A stretch of 64,000 nt of DNA from contig NC_088321.1 in assembly GCF_910592395.1 (NCBI RefSeq), positions 5,396,001 to 5,460,000 of the forward strand. The letters are read 5' to 3'. The notes under the pieces were generated by a model that was given only the letters and a program-made list of their open reading frames with translations, was not told where the DNA came from and did no database searches. The position numbers and the translations under genes were made by a program. Origin of the DNA: Lineus longissimus (taxonomy: Eukaryota > Nemertea > Pilidiophora > Heteronemertea > Lineidae). Of the stretch, positions 42,969 through 53,599 are shown in pieces (position 1 is the first letter of the stretch; the number at the start of each line of letters is the position of its first letter).

Positions 42969-44401
42969 TGCTTAGTTGGCATGTTGTTGGTGTTGACATG
43001 CTAACTGGATCTATTGTACCAGTGTTAAAGAAGCCTACTTTGGACCCTTATATACCGGGTAATTACCGTCCTATAACTGTGAGCACTTGCTATTCTAAAC
43101 TGCTGGAATGTCTCATCAAACCTGACTGTGATAACTGTAGTGAAACTCAATTTGGGTTCAGGCCTGGCCTTGGCACTGATCAGGCATGTGCATTCTTACA
43201 TGATACTGTAGCTTATTTCAATTCCAATTCAAGCCCTGTTTATGCCTGTAGCTTGGATGCAGAAAAATGCTTTGACAGGATATGGCATGATGGTCTCATG
43301 TACAAGTTATTACCCCGTATCCCTCTTAATCACTGGCTCATTTTGTATGAGTGGTATTCCCGCCCGAGGGCACTGGTCGTGTGGAACGGTCAACACAGTG
43401 TTAAGTTTAGAGTAACCCGAGGCATACGACAGGGTAGTATACTGTCACCTCTCCTTTTTATAATGTTCACAGATGACTTACTTAATGAACTCTCCAACTC
43501 TGGCCTTGGATTGCGTGTATCCCAGTATTTATTTAATAACTTCGCATATGCGGATGATGTTAATCTAATGGCGTTAAGTGCCCCAGGGTTACAGGGTCTA
43601 GTTGACATTTGCTCAAGATATGCCAATAGGTGGCGGTTCATCTTTGGCTTTAAGAAGACACGTTGTATAATATTTGGTAAAGAAATCTTATCCAAGACTC
43701 CAGTTTGGTATTTAGATGACAATGTAATTTCTGTAGATGACGAGGTAGACATCCTTGGTGTTAAGTTCTGTACAAGCCTGATATCACCATCTCATGTAGA
43801 GCAGAGGGTCTCTGCTGCTCAGCGTCGAGCTTTCAGTCTATTAAGTGCAGGTTTCAGTTATCCGGGCCTATGTTCAGCTGCCAAAGTGTATTTATGGAAA
43901 ACCGCTATTTTACCTATTGCAATCTCTGGATGTTCCAGCGTGTATATGAACAAACACGATCTGACTATTTTAAACAGTTTTCAGAGTAATAATTTTAAAC
44001 GGGTGCTCGGTTTACCGAAGCGATCACACCATGGCAAGCTTCTGAAAGCCATTTCTGTTAATCCTGTCTCCTCTGTGATCCTAAATAGTAAGTTATTACT
44101 TTTTAACCGTATTTTTAAACGTCAGTCCCCGGCTAGTGCTCTTAACGCTGTTCTTTTGGCTGAATTTTTAACGGGGCGTGGTTGTACTGCTGGTACACTG
44201 TTGCACGATGTCTCCCATCACGTGTCGCCTGCTGTTCTTGCTTTTTCAGACCGTCCCCGCTCGCTCTGCCCCGTTGGCAAGGCCTCTGTTGGCGAGGATG
44301 GCGTAGTTGACTCTCTTAGGTCTCTCCTCCTCGACGACAGATACTGCTCCCCGGGGTCGCGCGAGAGGGGGCTGGTCAAACTTTTGGTACGAGCTTTTTA
44401 A
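42965..44401 (+). CDS. LINE ORF2: reverse transcriptase and C-terminus
   Basis: Continues the RT: PVLKKPTLDPYIPGNYRPIT, QFGFRPGLGTDQACAFL, ACSLDAEKCFDRIWHDGL (motif A), TRGIRQGSILSPLLF (motif B) and FAYADDVNLMA (catalytic YADD). The thumb and C-terminus run to GVVDSLRSLLLDD. Together with the previous entry it makes one ORF2 broken by a single lesion near 42965. The C-terminus matches the truncated copy at 22388-22800. Confidence 0.9.
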   Translation: MMLSWHVVGVDMLTGSIVPVLKKPTLDPYIPGNYRPITVSTCYSKLLECLIKPDCDNCSETQFGFRPGLGTDQACAFLHDTVAYFNSNSSPVYACSLDAEKCFDRIWHDGLMYKLLPRIPLNHWLILYEWYSRPRALVVWNGQHSVKFRVTRGIRQGSILSPLLFIMFTDDLLNELSNSGLGLRVSQYLFNNFAYADDVNLMALSAPGLQGLVDICSRYANRWRFIFGFKKTRCIIFGKEILSKTPVWYLDDNVISVDDEVDILGVKFCTSLISPSHVEQRVSAAQRRAFSLLSAGFSYPGLCSAAKVYLWKTAILPIAISGCSSVYMNKHDLTILNSFQSNNFKRVLGLPKRSHHGKLLKAISVNPVSSVILNSKLLLFNRIFKRQSPASALNAVLLAEFLTGRGCTAGTLLHDVSHHVSPAVLAFSDRPRSLCPVGKASVGEDGVVDSLRSLLLDDRYCSPGSRERGLVKLLVRAF

Positions 44402-44961
44402 TCATGTACTATTTTATATTTGTTGAACTTTTATGTATCTATTGTACTTGTCATTGTTCTCCTGTTTGGAGGTTTAAATAAATAAATTAAAAAATTAAAA
44501 TTAAGGTCAAAACAAGCTAAAATAATGAGAAAAAAAACTTAATTTGACCAAAATATGAGTCAACCTAGCCCCGGTCTAAGTTCGGTTTTATTTTTACAAG
44601 TCTTGTTGTGTTGCCATTCATTTTGTAATTTCTTTGACACTACTTAGGCCTTGATTCTGAAAGTTGTGCCCTAAGCAGCAAAGATATTCCTAAATCACAT
44701 CCTAAATTTTCAGCTCCACAGCTTGCTTATTCTGGCCAGGGCTGGTCTTTGAATTTGGTGCTGTTGGCTGCAAAATCATGACTTTTTGTCGATTTTGTCC
44801 TCTTTCGTCGCTTTTGGCACAGTTGTACCACTCTTTGAAATGTCTCTCATTTCTCCAAAAATGTCCAGATATCACTTTCCTTTGTTGGAGAGTTGTGGGA
44901 TGTCATCTACATTAGTTTGAAAAAATTCTCAAAATGTTAACCCCTGAAATCTACCTTCATC

Positions 44962-45404
44962 GAGATAAGACCACTAATGAATATTCATAGGATGGAGGGT
45001 CGAGGCCTGTCAATTAGACGAGTGCATGTTTTTAACTCTCAAGTACATATTTGGAGAGGTATTGAAAAAATATTTGCTATGGCAAGTCTACAGATATAAA
45101 GAAATTATTTGATGAAAAAATTAATTTCGAATTTTGCTAATTGGGTAAAAGGGGGCGTGTTTTGAGTTTTTTCTGCCAGTTGGCTGAAAAGAGTGGAAAT
45201 ATCAAAGTCTGTCTAATTTGTCGATTATCAAAAAATTTCCGTGGTCAACTACCAGTTTATTTTTCACCATTTACTTGCCTGACTGTCCGGAATAACATAA
45301 TCTAAATTTCAGATTAACAACCCCACGCAGTATTTGATGCGTCGCGGTCAAACATTGACAATTTTACTGCTAAAAGGCTTAAAAATCAATTGTGGTCTTG
45401 TCTC
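44962..45404. mobile_element. MITE copy B, 443 bp
   Basis: Nearly identical to 39725-40165 and in the same orientation. Flanked by a perfect 6-bp duplication TTCATC (44956-44961 and 45405-45410). The left TIR has one change (GAGATAAGACCAC). The duplication differs from that of copy A, so the two are separate insertions. Confidence 0.9.
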
Positions 45405-45999
45405 TTCATCAGATGTTGACAAAATGTCTGCAAAGATGGCCGCATTTTAAGGAGCTTAGAAAGAAGTAAATCAAATTGCAATGATTTTTGCTGTGACAAG
45501 TCATGTTGTCATGGCATCAAAGAACACACGTTTCGTAGTTCAAGCTAAATGAATTGAACAGTACACCCCCACAAACAGGAGGGAACAATTACCTCATTAT
45601 TTCAATGTGGCATTCTCAGTCATGGTCTGGCTATTGGCCTCGGTCTGGCTACTTGTACATGTACCTGCTGGGATGGAACCTAAAATTACAAAACAATTGT
45701 TAATACATGCAGCGACCCTTATCATAAATAGCAATTATTTTTCTACATTTCTACATTTTAACTTTAATTGATAACTTTTACGAACAATGGTGTACTAATT
45801 AGTGCTGGCATGCAAGATAAACATAAAACTAAATGCAGCTGAGAAGACATAAGCTGGCTTTAAAAGATAGAACAACTGGTCCAGGTAGAAGAAAATATGG
45901 GGCAATGGATGCAGATGTTCTTGGTGGCCCTCTTCTTGCAGGATTCCTCTTTGGCTTCTTTTTTGGGGGTTGTAGGTGTGGCAGATAACAGTCACTCAC

Positions 46000-46058
46000 A
46001 CTCGCAATAGCCTTTTTCAGGTTACTCCCAAAATCACCTAGGTCAGAACTATCGGACA
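46000..46058 (-). pseudogene. Second exon of the HECT-like gene
   Basis: 59 bases between gatcttttttgcag and gtgagt. With the single A left by exon 1 it opens with ATG and reads MSDSSDLGDFGSNLKKAIAS, ending phase 0. The phase fit with exon 1 supports both calls. Confidence 0.6.
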
Positions 46059-46955
46059 CTGCAAAAAAGATCAGAAAATATTAAAGAGTTTTTTAACACA
46101 AAACCATTTGTGACCCACTAACAGCAAAACGAGTCGCACTTCACTTCGAGCTTGACAAGTTGAGAAAGACTGGTTGTTCATTTCACTATAGTCTGCCTTT
46201 TGTGAAATCTGAGTGTATCAATTTCTTGTATTAATAATATGTCCTGGTGTCATTTTAGGCTCATCTTCTGTGCGACATGCGACCCATTTTGCAGTGATGG
46301 GTCAGGTATTGAGAATGACAAGTCTCTTGAGCCATTGTTTGCATCAATGGCAGTGACATCATTCATTCATTGCTGTGATTGTGAAAACATTATTTGAGCA
46401 ATGGTTCCTAACCCTCTGTGGTACATGCCATGCATCTGGAATCCCACACATGTCATCTCATATGACATAGGCCTACTCTCTGTGACAACTGACATGCACT
46501 AAGGCATATCATGTCTATTGTCAGTAATGATGTTCTGTTGCGACTGCTGGTGCATGGGCCTACATAATAATCATGAATGCATTATTACACTTTCAACTGG
46601 ACACTTACGAGTATGACCATCAATCATAAATCATGAAGATATGGAAGGAAAGCTTGCATAAACTCAACACGCTGTCAGCGTCACTTTGTCCATCCAATAA
46701 TTCAATCATGTTTCACCCAAAGGAGAAATGTCACCGATACACACTGTATAGGCCTAAAATATACTGCAGTGCATCACGCATGTATCCTGCTATCCATCTT
46801 CGATGCTTGTACATACACGCAGCTTGCATTGCTTACAGTAGAAATGCAGTGATCTTTTCTTGATTCGGAGCAGTTGCGTGTTTCCATCCATATTATGTGT
46901 AAACACTAGCAAATCACGTTCAAATCACGCAGCAAACATGAAAACTAAAACTTAC

Positions 46956-46986
46956 TTTCGTTTTGTAGCGCTAAACTGACTGACAT
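46956..46986 (-). pseudogene. First coding exon of the HECT-like gene
   Basis: ATG at 46986-46984 followed by SVSLALQNE, then the donor gtaagt at 46955. 31 bases, phase 1. Upstream 47000-47170 is relatively GC-rich and could hold the promoter; no TATA box seen. Confidence 0.5.
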
Positions 46987-48424
46987 CCGATCTGCACAGC
47001 TGACACTGACAGCATGCACGGGATGAACTGCGCGCGCTTAAACAAAACCGACGGGTTCACTGCGCATGTGGAGTAATGAAAGCTCCTCATCTCCCACTCA
47101 ACCTCTCCCCCAGAGGAATCATGCGTGTTCCGCTGTGGAGACGAGGTAAAAAGACGATGCGTTGCAAGGAACGTAATCAGCGCCTCTAGTGTTAAGATTG
47201 GGTTTCTGGCACATGGATTGGAAACTAGATTTTATAAGAAATAACCTGGTCTTTTTCAATAAACACTAGGTTTTGATGAAGACATAACATGGTTTTATTC
47301 CACAAAACCAATTTTCCTTCTACGTATTGAAGAAGCATAGGTATAATTATTTTTAAACATAGTTCTCTTGTAAAAAAACAATTGGGTTTTGATCAAGAAA
47401 ACATGGTTTTTATTATAAACCTATGCTTTTTCCATACAAACCTAGTTTCACTGAATAAATTGTGGTTTTCTTCCATAAAAGTAGGTTTTCTTCCATAAAC
47501 CGCGTTTTTAAAAATTATTAGACATACGGCTTGCCATATACGCTGTAACTATACCACCTCGATGTGTAATATCGTGACTGCGAGGCGATGTTCCATGCTT
47601 GGCATTGGAGAAGAAAATAGGATCTCCTTTGAAATTGAAGGCCATTTGTTGGTAGGCTGCATGGTTTGCCGGTTATTGTGGCTGTTTTTTAAATTTAGAG
47701 TGTGATTTTGGCCTTTGTACCGGTGTAGAAGTTTAAAATGTCCTAGGATAAAATGTCCGGGAACAAAGGATTCTATTATGCGCTGAGCTAGTGACGGTCA
47801 TTGCCTCTATAGAACCATATGCCATAATCTGTCAGAATACAATAGGCCCGGACACTTTTTCTAGGGGGGACACTTTTTACTTTTACACCGGGAGTGCCTG
47901 TTGATGACAGAACGTCATATTAAAGTGAAGTTGGAAAAAGTGTTGCATTAAAAAAAAATTTCATTCTAGTGTTCTTTTGTGAGAAGCCGGCATATTCATA
48001 AATGTTTTGGCGACATCATACCAATTGAACGGTTGCTTTCAATTTTGCTAGTTTAGGCTGTGTATGGTAAAGTGTTAGTTGAGAGATTGGGAGAGTTGTC
48101 ACAGCCTTTCTTAATGCTTACTTGCATAACGCACCAAACCTGCTCTCGCTGGGTCTGATGTTTCGGACAAATATCACAGGATCGGCGACATCATCGGGTT
48201 TTGACGTCATAATAAGTCGGTCGGCTCTCTGACAAGAAGTGCAGATACGAAATATTCATGATTCGCCCAGAGGGGATAGAACGTGAACGTGCTTTCACGT
48301 TTTTACAAGCGCGTCCCAAACCTTGTAGCAGAAAAATCTCAGCTTGCAGCTGATCATGAACGCTGCTGCTGCTGAGGGAAGACCCCGCGATTCTGAAAGT
48401 TAAATTTTGCGAACTTTGCAACCC
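46987..48424. other. Gene-free region with imperfect tandem repeats
   Basis: 47219-47520 contains repeated, inverted and direct AAACCTAGTTTT / TTCCATAAACC words, a degraded tandem array. No gene recognised elsewhere. Confidence 0.45.
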
Positions 48425-48912
48425 TAGAACAATATTGGAAAGGCATAAATCCAACTTGAAAACTCAACAGCCTGATGGGGAACCATTCCAGGCATTTCTA
48501 TCTGATTTGCGCAACAAAGCAAATGCATGCGATTATGTTGAACTAAAGGACCAGTTACTGCGTAACCGATGGGAAACGGGAACCACTGAAGGACAACGTC
48601 CGCAAGATTCCTTTGAGGAACGCGAATTAGCTCTCAATGAAAAGAAACAGATTCACGAGATTTCTTAGCAGGGTGCCACATAGGACATCCAAGGAAATCA
48701 TGCCACAGCAAAAAGGAGGAACAGAATGATACACTTTGTGAAAAAAGGGAAACTTCATTTTAAGCCACCAAATAGCGGTTTCTAAAATGAATTGAAGCAG
48801 AGCAATCTGATTGCAAGAAAAGGAAATCGCACCCACCAGGTCAGGATTCCTAATGTAGCAATTGTGGTTAAACCCATACGGGGAAAGATAAATCATCCAA
48901 AAATGTGCAGTC
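48425..48912 (+). pseudogene. Gypsy gag relic with zinc-knuckle remnant
   Basis: The frame ERHKSNLKTQQPDGEPFQAF then LSDLRNKANACDYVELKDQL matches the metazoan Gypsy gag block (RHxFNxRxQxxxESxxxYxxxLRxxAxxCxF). It ends NEKKQIHEIS. Around 48855-48912 a frame with CSNCG, GKDKSSKN and a stop resembles a degraded CCHC knuckle. It is a decayed fragment; no pol follows directly. Confidence 0.6.
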
Positions 48913-50160
48913 CTACCAGAAAGTAAATGTCCTCAGGTTTTTAAAATATAACAGAGACAGAATAAGATAATTGAATGCGGTTTTCCACAGGCATTAGTAT
49001 ATTATAAGCTGCTCATGTATTCGTTGTATTTTAACCCAGCTAATCCTGTATCTTCATTATGGAGCAGGCAATTTAAAAAAAATCCAAAGACTTTTTTATC
49101 TATCTATCTTCGTTTATTTTCGTTCTTTTTCACAATGTATCGGTGAACTATGATGCAACTAAGCTTTTTCGCTTTCATTTGAAAATTCCTGCTAAATTAT
49201 TCATTTTGAAGATTAATTTTAGCTCGCTGCAGGTAATTGTTTATGTCAGCTGGCTTGATGGTGACCTTTGAGAACTCCCCTTATGGTCTCAGTCAGGGTA
49301 TTTATGAATTCAACACAATTGATTGATGGTTCTGTTACAATGACTAGCATAATACCCGTGGCACGGGTTGTTTTAGGGTGTTGGCTTACTGTGGGGTTGG
49401 GGCAATTTGGGTGAAATGAAATGATATGTCTGTGATGTTGTCTTGATTTTGATGATTGGGACAATCTGGGTGATATGGGTTGATTGGTCTGAGGGGTTAT
49501 GACCGGAAAATCCACTCCATTTTTACGAACTATTTCGCGAATGGAGAAGAGGCAATGACTGAAGTTACGAACTTAGTAAAACAAATGCCGCGAGCCTAGC
49601 GGGTGGCAGCACCACACGGAGGAAGTAGTTCGCCTAAGGTTTTTTCGAAACCCTCCGCACGGACTCCACCTCGTTCCGGAACACTCACTTACTTGTTAAT
49701 CTGCAGTGGATAGCCTGTTTTTATTGCAGTAAAGAAATGTTAATCGGGATTTTATATCATATTTTATTTTTGCCCCGGGTATTCATAAAGGGAGCTGCGC
49801 GCTACATTGCGCCCAGTGCTTGGGTCGGGTGAGGCGGTTTTGTTATTATGTGACGTGTATCACGTGATGAATTCCCATACGGTACTTCGAAAAATTAAGA
49901 GCGATTAACAACGTAAGGTGAAAGAGCACGACCAAAATAAAGGGGGAAAATTGCGGAGATGGATGAATGCTTTAAACATATAGTGGCCCCAATACTTTCC
50001 CGGCTTATTTTTGTATAATCCCACACTTTTGATTTAATAGATGACCCCATATGCAAATCAGACCTGCTGAAATGGCCCCTTATGTTAATGAGTATGCCCA
50101 TATATAGAAAGAACAACAAATGCTATTTCTCCGAGATCGCTGCAAAGTTTACCCATTTAA
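48913..50160. other. No gene recognised
   Basis: AT-rich with one G/T-rich patch at 49360-49500. Around 49590-49690 lies a GC-rich segment (CCGCGAGCCTAGCGGG...TTTTTTCGAAACCCTCCG). No coding motif seen. Confidence 0.4.
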
Positions 50161-50349
50161 CCCGGCGAGGACCATCTCCATATCAACCACGACTTTCAAA
50201 AAAGTTTCGAGGTCATCCGATCTGAACTGACGGAGGAGATGTGTGACAAACTATTTCAGCTCTCCGTCCATTATAGTAGTGATATGCAGAGGGCTGTTCA
50301 AGGGCTTTCTGTTGCAACTGATTCTCAAACAAACCTAACATGTCAATGA
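50161..50349 (+). other. Unrecognised short coding-like frame
   Basis: 62 codons without ATG: GEDHLHINHDFQKSFEVIRS, ELTEEMCDKLFQLSVHYSSD, then MQRAVQGLSVATD. The composition and amphipathic pattern look like real protein. No family recognised. Could be an exon or a retroelement gag relic, together with 50741-50917. Confidence 0.35.
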
Positions 50350-50740
50350 TTCAAACGGATTTGAATTTGGAATGAGCACACGAATGTAGGAAGTGTTCAT
50401 AGAAACCCATCAAATACATAGTCATGTTCACGATAGGACATCTGATATTGATTAATTTCACTGTATATTTGCACGACCCTTGGTCAACACGAGCTCGTTC
50501 ATGAAGGATTGGGGGTCTTTATCAAAGATATTGAAAGATATTATAATTAAATTGAGATTAAGTACAACATATATATATGACCAACTAAATATACCATACT
50601 CCCACAGGGCTGAAAACCGCATTCAAATATCTTATCTTATCTCTGTGATATTTTTTAAAAAGGTGGACATTTTCTATCTGGTAGGACTGTACATAATGGA
50701 ATCAATTTATATCGGTTTGCAGGCAATTCATGCGCTATAA

Positions 50741-50917
50741 ATGCAAACAATCTCATCCTATCTTTGTGAGGAGGACCTCACTCGCTTTTCTGATGAACTG
50801 TTCTACACCTACAGATGGCTGAAGAAAGAGGGGCAGCTTAAACATACACATACAGTCGACAGGACAATCCTAATAGAAAAGTGCGACGGTACCAAGCACC
50901 GGACAAACGACGGATAG
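50741..50917 (+). other. Unrecognised 58-codon frame
   Basis: Starts ATG: MQTISSYLCEEDLTRFSDEL, FYTYRWLKKEGQLKHTHTVD. Protein-like composition, no known motif. Lies ~400 bases after the similar frame at 50161. A Pro/Arg-rich open stretch follows to about 51230. Confidence 0.35.
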
Positions 50918-52888
50918 ACCTCGATGCCATAATCCCTGTGCCGGCATACACAGATTCTGATTCCCCAATTACTCCCCGTCCTTGATCACTGCAATCGCCC
51001 CCTCAAGGAGACACCACCGGCAGCCCGTTCCCAGCTAGGAACGAGTCCATGACTGACAGACCAAAGGGACAACCAAGGACAAACAAGAAGACCGTCTGAA
51101 ATACCATCTCCGCCAGCACCGAGACAAAAGAAGTTTTCGCCCGAGCAGTACACCCGCATCAGCCAACCTACCCGACCCCGCCGGGCCGGGCGCGCGCGTA
51201 TAATCGATACGTAGTTTCGCGCGCTTTTGGTATGAATAATGTTCTGATTCCCTAGGCCACACCTCTTTCATGGTATTCTCTCTACTGTGAAAACTTGTTG
51301 GTAAAAATATTACAAGTCCATTAATTGTAATACATGTACTTGTTTTTTGGGTAAAGAAGTTTGCCGCCGGGCAAAGTAATGAAGAAAGGACGAACAACAC
51401 AAGTTCCGAGTGTCTTTCTTCCTACAAGTACAATCACTTCATTTCTCAATGAGCCGCCGTGTTCTCTTATTCTATGTGGATCTGTGATTGACCTCCCAGT
51501 CGTGTCTTGTTTTCACGGTGGTTCTTTTTCCAAAACGTTAAAATAGACTATCAAAAACGATTAATTCCCAATGGATTTTATCACTTAGACTCATTCGAAG
51601 GAGGCCTTGCTATCATGATCAGTGTTCAGTGGGGGGTTTGCTTTTCATCATATCACTGTGCATGCAGTACGCAGTGTTTTATTTCTAGGACCTCGAAAGA
51701 AGGAATGTTAACCCGGGTTTACTTTTTTTTCTCATCCCAAGACATTTATGTAAGTGGTGTCATCAATGCAACACGCACAATACAAGCTCTGCCTGGTCTA
51801 CTATATAACCACCCAAAAATTTAAAATTTGAATATGTTTTATCATAGAGCTTCCTGCTTTTTTCCCCTTAAATTGTGGTTTTAAGCTATTGCATAGGTAG
51901 CCAAATGTCTTTATCACACGTACAGTGTACTGGTTATGCTCATGTTGACCGCATATACCGGTGGGCAGAAAATGCATGCTGATTTCGGTCTGCAGACCGG
52001 GGATTTTCTGAAGGCTCAATAGAATTTAGGTTCATATCTTAAGGGACCACCTCAGCAGCTGTTTTGTGGTTTGAAGGGAACTAATTGCCCATGGTTATAC
52101 AACATTATAAACAACATGACTGGCCACTAAATATAAATAGCATTGATAAGGGGATCGCTCCAAACTATACTGTTAGAACATTGTATTGCATCTTGACACA
52201 CCATGTCCCGATATTGAAAGTAATAAAACTACAGACTAACTGTCAAAACGATGGGATCATCAGAATTTTAGGGAGTATTAGAAATTATAAGACAAATACT
52301 GTAGTGTCATTTTCGATCGCCCGGTCGTTATCATCCTCGAAAATACAGAGTGAGTCTATTCACACCTGCAAATGACTATCTGAGATGATCCACACGTAAT
52401 TGTGACTATCATTGTAAGAATACTGATTAACATAGTGGGCACAAAGCAACTGTTGAGATAGTCCCTTAGAGCCCTAACATTTATAAACGCAATTCTATTG
52501 ACTCTCTTGAAAAAAAATCCTCTGCTTGAAGACCGAGATCAGCATGCATTTTCTGCCCACCGCCGCATATGCCTTTCTTGTAAACTGTATAAAATTTACT
52601 GCAATGACTCTTATGATAGTACGTACATGTACCAATTCTAAGAAATTGGCATCCAACTAGCGAATATTCTATTATGCTGTCACCAACAATACTCGTCGGC
52701 GAAATTAGTCATGTTAGTATGATGTGTCTGCGCAATTAGACGAATCAATACCATTCCACATCATTTCTAAAGATACCAACACCCTTGTCTCATATGATCG
52801 ATAGAACACAGAATATAATATTTCCTATTGTGTTTACCTATATTTTGAAAAATGATTCTCTTCCAACTCACTTCCCATTTAAGATGAA
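50918..52888. other. No gene recognised
   Basis: A short GC-rich patch (GCCGGGCGCGCGCG) at 51183-51200. Otherwise AT-rich with short frames. Confidence 0.4.
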
Positions 52889-53053
52889 GGGCCAAATTCA
52901 TAAAGGGCGTTTAGCTTAAAACAGCGTTTAACTACTGAATAGACAGATTCAGGTCCTTCTTGTAAATCTTCACAGAATATGAACAAGCCCTGAAACTGAT
53001 TAGAGAGAAGTTGTACACGTCTAACCCTTAAACGCCCTTTATGAATTTGGCCC
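52889..53053. mobile_element. 165-bp MITE with perfect TIRs
   Basis: GGGCCAAATTCATAAAGGGC at the left is exactly inverted at the right; the match runs about 25 bases (to GTTTA). Flanked by GAA on each side, a possible 3-bp duplication. The interior has no coding capacity. Confidence 0.8.
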
Positions 53054-53599
53054 GAAATGTTTTCATAAAGACACCCATGCATACGGCCAATTCAACGTAG
53101 GTTATGTTCACAATGCAACAACATGTCATTTATACCACAATTAGTGTTACCATGAATCGTGGCACAGTCTCTGAACGATTCTTTTTCCTCAAAATGTATC
53201 ATCATCTATCTCTGTGAAACCTCATCCAAAACGGAAAATCTTAATTCTTCTTCTTGCAAAACTCACCACAACTTTACACACTGACCGTCATTCAACCCTT
53301 AGCTTTCATTACAATCAATTTCACTACTCATCCCCCACTACGTAAACAATCCATTTCACCAAACCGACATGATCGATTAGTCACGACCTGCCAACCGACT
53401 TATATCATTTAAGATCATGCTCCGACTTCTCTCCTCTATTTCTTTGTATCCGTTCTCTTTCGTACCACACCAACCACTCACATGCACCGGAGCTAAACCG
53501 ACAAACATCTTTCCAACGACTTCAATATCCTACACCAATTATCACTCATCAAACCCCAATGATAAAAACTAAAAACTCACTCAATAGCTGACCTCCTGT
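53054..53599. other. No gene recognised
   Basis: A/C-rich sequence with many short CA-rich words; possibly the decayed 5' region of the following LINE. Confidence 0.35.

Larger units (their letters stand above)
40172..44510 (+). mobile_element. Near-intact APE-type LINE
   Basis: Two ORFs, then a short 3' UTR and an A-rich tail (AATAAATAAATTAAAAAATT, ~44476-44505). ORF1 ends at 41368. ORF2 runs from within ORF1's end to 44401 with one frame change near 42965. The exact 5' end is not determined; it may begin just after the MITE duplication or be truncated. It occupies an intron of the HECT-like gene in the opposite orientation. Confidence 0.85.
26213..46986 (-). pseudogene. UBX-like / HECT-like gene, large, with nonsense changes
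   Basis: Minus-strand exons with GT-AG sites and mostly compatible phases, 5' to 3': 46986-46956 (ATG, 10 codons+1); 46058-46000 (completes ATG, 20 codons); ~39240-38822 (Ser/Thr/Pro/Ala repeats); 38504-38418 (29 codons); 37726-37659; 35373-35290; 30210-30121; 29811-29706; 29488-29334; 28679-28594; 27384-26862; 26707-26213. The product would run acidic and Ser/Thr-rich N-terminus, charged helix, a UBX-like ubiquitin fold, an acidic loop, then a HECT-like domain ending HTCGCILHLSRYY, where the HECT catalytic Cys sits. This resembles the many G2E3-like HECT proteins of invertebrates and fish. TAA TGA in the UBX exon, TAG in the HECT N-lobe and at least two frameshifts argue for a pseudogene. 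Introns carry AR elements, SINEs, a Penelope element, a LINE and MITEs. Joining of distant exons is inferred from phase only. Confidence 0.6.

Noticed and set aside
39725-45404. The two ~440-bp direct repeats as LTRs of a retrotransposon
   Set aside because: Each has its own terminal inverted repeats and its own, different 6-bp duplication. The enclosed element is a LINE with an A-rich tail.
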